Positions 50,101 through 64,000 of a stretch of 64,000 nucleotides of DNA are shown in pieces. How positions within the stretch are numbered: the stretch's first letter is position 1; the number at the start of each line of letters is the position of its first letter. The DNA comes from Lates calcarifer (lineage: Eukaryota > Chordata > Actinopteri > Centropomidae). The notes below the pieces were generated by a model. That model was not told the DNA's origin. It did no database searches and worked only from the letters and a program-made list of their open reading frames with translations. A program made the translations under genes and the position numbers. Location of the stretch: positions 1 to 64,000 of the forward strand of contig NC_066849.1 in NCBI RefSeq assembly GCF_001640805.2, written 5' to 3'.

Positions 50101-50836
50101 ACAGTACAATGGTGCTAAATGGAATATAGCTTGAGGTACTCACAAGTTAGATTAGATAGATATCTTGGATAATCTACAGAACACAAGCCAAATATCTTAG
50201 AAGCGTTTTCTTAGTAGAGGGTCACTCAGCTGAAAAGAGTGTGTGTGCTGTGGGTCATTCAGTGTAACAGGGGCCATGTCTGAAATCACTCCCAGGCACT
50301 GTTGTGCAATTAACAGTTTCTGCTCTATATATAGAGCCTTAAAAACCTCTGACAGTGGACAAAAAATATTACATGGTAGTCAATGGCATATACACTGCTT
50401 TGTGCTAACAATCAAATTCATTGTATTTAGATGCAAAAATTACAGTGATGTGACTGTCACTTATGATACAATGATGATTTTATAAATGTCAAATGTCGCA
50501 TTTAAATGTTGCTCTCACTGCTGTGAGAACCACAAACTAAATTTCATTCAGCTCCACTGCACTGAAGAGCAGCTGAGCTGTAGTTTGTTGAGGTTCACGT
50601 GTAGCCCAGCATCCAGCACCACCTAGATCCACCTTCACACAGCACAGCCCACTTCACACAGTGTAAAGTTTTTTTTTTTTTTAGCTCGCAGTTCTCTGCG
50701 CCTCTGAAGAGGTAGATGATGGTTGGTTTCTACTGTGGTTTCTAGTGTTATATTTTCCTGAGATGGCACTTCTCACCATGTTCTTTCTTGATCCCAGGAT
50801 GAAGTTGAAACCAAGAAACAGAAGACAGATAAGTAG
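44130..50836 (+). CDS. ptma: Prothymosin alpha, complete 5-exon gene
   Basis: Coding exons: 44130-44174, 46975-47043, 47145-47229, 49942-50021, 50798-50836. They join to 318 nt, encoding 105 residues (mammals about 110). Prothymosin alpha is a highly acidic, intrinsically disordered nuclear protein. It chaperones linker histone H1, binds KEAP1 and inhibits apoptosome formation. Features visible: the N-terminal thymosin-alpha-like segment MADSRVESSGELSAK, the ELKEKKQTEE block, DEENGEQ (the KEAP1-binding element is NEENGE in human) at 39-45, an almost pure Glu/Asp core at 48-76, and a bipartite nuclear localisation signal formed by TGKR (81-84) and TKKQK (98-102). It ends KTDK, lacking the EDD end of mammals. 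Introns are GT-AG. The 3' end converges on lrrc40. Confidence 0.96.
44175..46974 (+). other. ptma: ptma intron 1, GC-rich in part
   Basis: The part from about 45120 to 45640 is rich in CG dinucleotides (gccggcgaag, ggcgggggcgcgcacg, gccgcgcgcagcg, ccgcgggggggcgcg), suggesting a CpG island extending into the intron. A 132-codon open frame at 45832-46230 resembles nothing I know. Confidence 0.65.
45475..45491. repeat. (CA)8 microsatellite
   Basis: Short CA run within the GC-rich part of ptma intron 1. Confidence 0.9.
46975..47043 (+). CDS. ptma: ptma coding exon 2
   Basis: Acceptor cttttag, donor gtaaga. Encodes ELKEKKQTEETENGEDAAAN then GKT, residues 16-38. Confidence 0.96.
47145..47229 (+). 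CDS. ptma: ptma coding exon 3
   Basis: Acceptor cctgtcag, donor gtaggt. Encodes DEENGEQGNEVEEDEEDVGE and a Glu-rich run, residues 39-66. Confidence 0.96.
47230..49941 (+). other. ptma: ptma intron 3
   Basis: Carries the Tc1 relic at 47362-48146 and a CTCF-like site at 48708-48722. The remainder is featureless AT-rich DNA. Confidence 0.75.
47362..48146 (-). mobile_element. Internally deleted Tc1-like transposon, second copy of the 11.2-kb family
   Basis: 47362-47520 is nearly identical to the left part of the copy at 11171 (tagtcacctg to gggccaggtcatctgacgca). 47770-47910 repeats its central segment. The right terminus acttttgactggtactgtat is intact at 48127-48146, while the left terminus is lost next to a short GT/TA repeat. 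The transposase is broken by deletion just after position 47522. Confidence 0.88.
49942..50021 (+). CDS. ptma: ptma coding exon 4
   Basis: Acceptor tattcag, donor gtgagg. Encodes DEEDDEEDDFDGPTGKRVAE then DDDDEE, residues 67-93 with the first half of the nuclear localisation signal. Confidence 0.96.
50022..50797 (+). other. ptma: ptma intron 4
   Basis: 0.78 kb with a 14-base T run near 50670-50683. Nothing else recognised. Confidence 0.65.
50798..50836 (+). CDS. ptma: ptma coding exon 5 with stop
   Basis: Acceptor gatcccag. Encodes DEVETKKQKTDK and TAG. Confidence 0.96.
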   Translation, partial: DEVETKKQKTDK

Positions 50837-51412
50837 AGGCAGTAGTGCCTGCTCAGTCCAGAGGACAACACCATCAAGAGACAGCCAGTTTTCCAGCAAA
50901 CCTTCAAACACCTCAGCCCTCCCTTCTTAACAAGAATACTTTTAAAAACAGAATTAGTTTGTATTTTTATTTACATTTTATATTTTTGTAAATATTGTAA
51001 GGAGGTTGGCCATTTTGCAACAGTGATCTTTCTGTATCAAGTGGTGCTTTGAGGACTTTTAGATCAAGACTCATCATCAGCCGTCCACATTCTGCATGAG
51101 CCAGCCAGAGGCATCCATCCCTTTACAACCACCAAAAAACACAAACACAGACACACCCTGGCTTACTTCTATTAACTTAGGGTTCTGCTTAGGGTTCCTA
51201 CAAGGTGTGTGTGTGGATTTGTAGTGGCATAGGAGCATTACCTGATTCAGCACTTCTCAGAGTGCTGATGGTCTATCGCTGGTAGATTGTATGAGATTCC
51301 AAGGCTGTAGTTTCTGCAGTCCACCTGTCACTATCTGTCTGTCATTGCCAGATGTTAATGTTCTTATATCTTTGCTATTTTGTTAAACAATAAACAGTCA
51401 TTTGACTTTGTT
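50837..51412 (+). terminator. ptma: ptma 3' UTR and poly(A) signal
   Basis: AATAAA at 51389-51394 is followed by a T/G-rich stretch (gactttgttggcttg) that fits a downstream processing element. This gives a 3' UTR of about 570 bases. Confidence 0.75.
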
Positions 51413-52287
51413 GGCTTGTAACTGTGTTAGTTTATGCCTCTCAGAGGTTGTATATACCTGCAGTAACAAGAAAGAGGAGAATCAGTCATCAGTGATGTGT
51501 GATCTGTTCAACAGGGAGCAGTGCTCAGATGTGACTCCCACTGGCTCTATGGCTACAGTTTAAACGTAAAAATCAGATCACACCTGAATTCTGCTCCAAC
51601 AGCTAGAAAATCATCTATAAAACTCCTTGATGTTGTGGTCATGGATTAAAGCTGGTATCCAGATTTTTATTCTTCTTCTTATTATTATTATTTTAGATAA
51701 CAGGTTAATATGTCATGTAGCTGAGGATTGTAAAACACAAACTGGCATATTAACTGTTGGAGACTCTCAACATACTTTTCTTGTGAAAAACATTCAGCTT
51801 GTCAGGTTGCACCTGTCCTGGTTGACAGTTTCAATAAAGTTTGTTCCAAACAGTCAGTGAACTGGAGACTCTGTATTTCACACCATCTTTGTTTCTTCTC
51901 ACACAGCACTATCCAGCACCAGTGTAGGAGTGAGTGATGTGAGTCAACAGCAGGCTGCAGAGGACTCAACAGATGTTGATGCTGTTGGTTTGTAGATCCA
52001 GAAGAATTGACAGAATTATCATAAAAACATCATCATGCTGGTAGATGATAAATCACAGTGTAAAGACTTGGTCTTTTATCCATAATATAATTTCAGCACA
52101 TAACATGTTCTTAATGAGGAGGAAAAGTTGTACTTCTGTGTGACTGTAGTTTGATTTAAGAACAATGTATTGATATGTTATAGCTGTACTTCTTACAGAG
52201 CTTGCACTGGCAATGAACTGTTACTACCACTACTACAGTGCTGCTACACTATATAATTCACACCACTCCTTAATTCTTAGCAACAAC
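51413..52287. other. Intergenic DNA between convergent ptma and lrrc40
   Basis: Less than 0.9 kb, with no recognisable gene or repeat. Confidence 0.7.
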
Positions 52288-52334
52288 TTTATTAAGACAA
52301 GTGCTTTTGACATTGGTTCTTTTTTTACTGTGGA

Positions 52335-52372
<38 letters not shown>

Positions 52373-52439
52373 AGAGGGAGAAATAAAGAAAGGTCTGTTC
52401 TTATGATGGTGGTGGAACTGTCTGAGCTGAGGTCAGGGC
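52288..52439 (-). terminator. lrrc40: lrrc40 3' UTR and poly(A) signal
   Basis: On the minus strand AATAAA lies at 52293-52288, about 150 bases after the stop codon. The UTR contains the (CA)n tract at 52336-52369. Confidence 0.7.
52336..52369. repeat. (CA)17 microsatellite in lrrc40 3' UTR
   Basis: Pure CA on the plus strand, so TG in the lrrc40 transcript. Confidence 0.97.
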
Positions 52440-63430
<10,991 letters not shown>

Positions 63431-63703
63431 CTGCACACATACACAAAATTATATTTCTTGATGCAATAATGTATGAACAACATTTAAGGCAAGGTAGATG
63501 CAAGTTCTGACATTCTTTGGCCTAAAATGGATGGAAATTCTTTTACTGACCATGTTAATGATCGATACTTAGTCACAATAAACATAGAAAATACACACAT
63601 ATTTTCAAGTAAATTGGGTATTTGTCTCACATCAAATAAACAGAGGCAAATTATTTGTATTTATTTATTTATAATCACGTTTTTTTTTAATAACACTCTT
63701 CAA

Positions 63704-64000
63704 ATGCTTTATTAGGAACAATAAAGCTTCAGTGCCTCATGGCATGGATTCCATAAGATGATTCGCCTACATGTTGACATGAATGCATCGTTTTCTGCAA
63801 TTTGTCATATTCATGCTGTCCATCTCCCGTTATATCACATCCCAAAGGTATTCTATTAGATTCAGTTTTTTCATGTTCATACAACCAGTTTGAGATGACT
63901 TTTGCTTTATGACATGGAGCATTATCATGCTGGAAGAAGCCAGTAGAAAATGGTCAGTTCTGACAGTAAAGGGATACAATACTCAGATAGACTGTCGCAT
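63704..64000 (-). mobile_element. Tc1/mariner relic running off the right edge
   Basis: The left terminus gctttattaggaac is followed by cctcatggcatggattccat, catgttgacatgaatgcatc and atgacatggagcattatcat, the antisense of the C-terminal half of the Tc1 family found at 2771. Sense to lrrc40. Continues beyond base 64000. Confidence 0.8.

Overview
This window is vertebrate nuclear DNA, almost certainly from a ray-finned (teleost) fish. The evidence is GT-AG introns, vertebrate-type proteins, abundant (CA)n/(GT)n microsatellites, and many decayed Tc1, hAT/MITE, L1 and other repeats of the kinds common in teleosts. The protein-coding content is four spliced genes. Most long open frames outside them are chance frames or transposon remnants.

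Layout. (1) 1-4089: repeat-bearing upstream DNA with no recognisable gene. (2) 4090-15886 (+): pde6d, complete, 5 coding exons, 150 codons. (3) 19199-32480 (+): phb2 (prohibitin 2), complete, 10 coding exons, 306 codons. Its large introns 3 and 4 are full of transposon debris. Its 3' half has several short introns dominated by microsatellites. (4) 33.2-43.9 kb: a 10.6-kb intergenic stretch with repeats and one candidate processed retrocopy ending in a poly(A) tail (about 35.64-36.28 kb). (5) 44130-50836 (+): ptma (prothymosin alpha), complete, 5 coding exons, 105 codons, with a CCAAT-type promoter and a GC-rich first intron. (6) 52440 to the right edge (-): lrrc40, 3' part only, 9 coding exons giving the last 333 residues. 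Its 5' exons lie beyond base 64000. ptma and lrrc40 are convergent, with poly(A) signals about 0.9 kb apart.

The four genes do not form a functional unit. PDE6D is a prenyl-protein shuttle, PHB2 a mitochondrial inner-membrane scaffold, prothymosin alpha an acidic nuclear chaperone, and LRRC40 a leucine-rich-repeat protein of poorly defined role. All exon joins keep frame when summed: 453, 921 and 318 nt for the three complete genes and 1002 nt for the lrrc40 part.

I found no evidence of a novel multi-gene system. The most useful observations are: TG-repeat tracts abutting several phb2 3' splice sites; a 25-bp exact duplicate of the pde6d exon-2/intron-2 junction lying in the preceding intron; a candidate retrocopy with an intact poly(A) signal and tail; a hAT-like coding exon fragment with a splice donor inside phb2; Tc1-family relics that all lie on the minus strand; and several sites resembling the CTCF consensus. 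All family assignments come from recognition by eye, without database searches.
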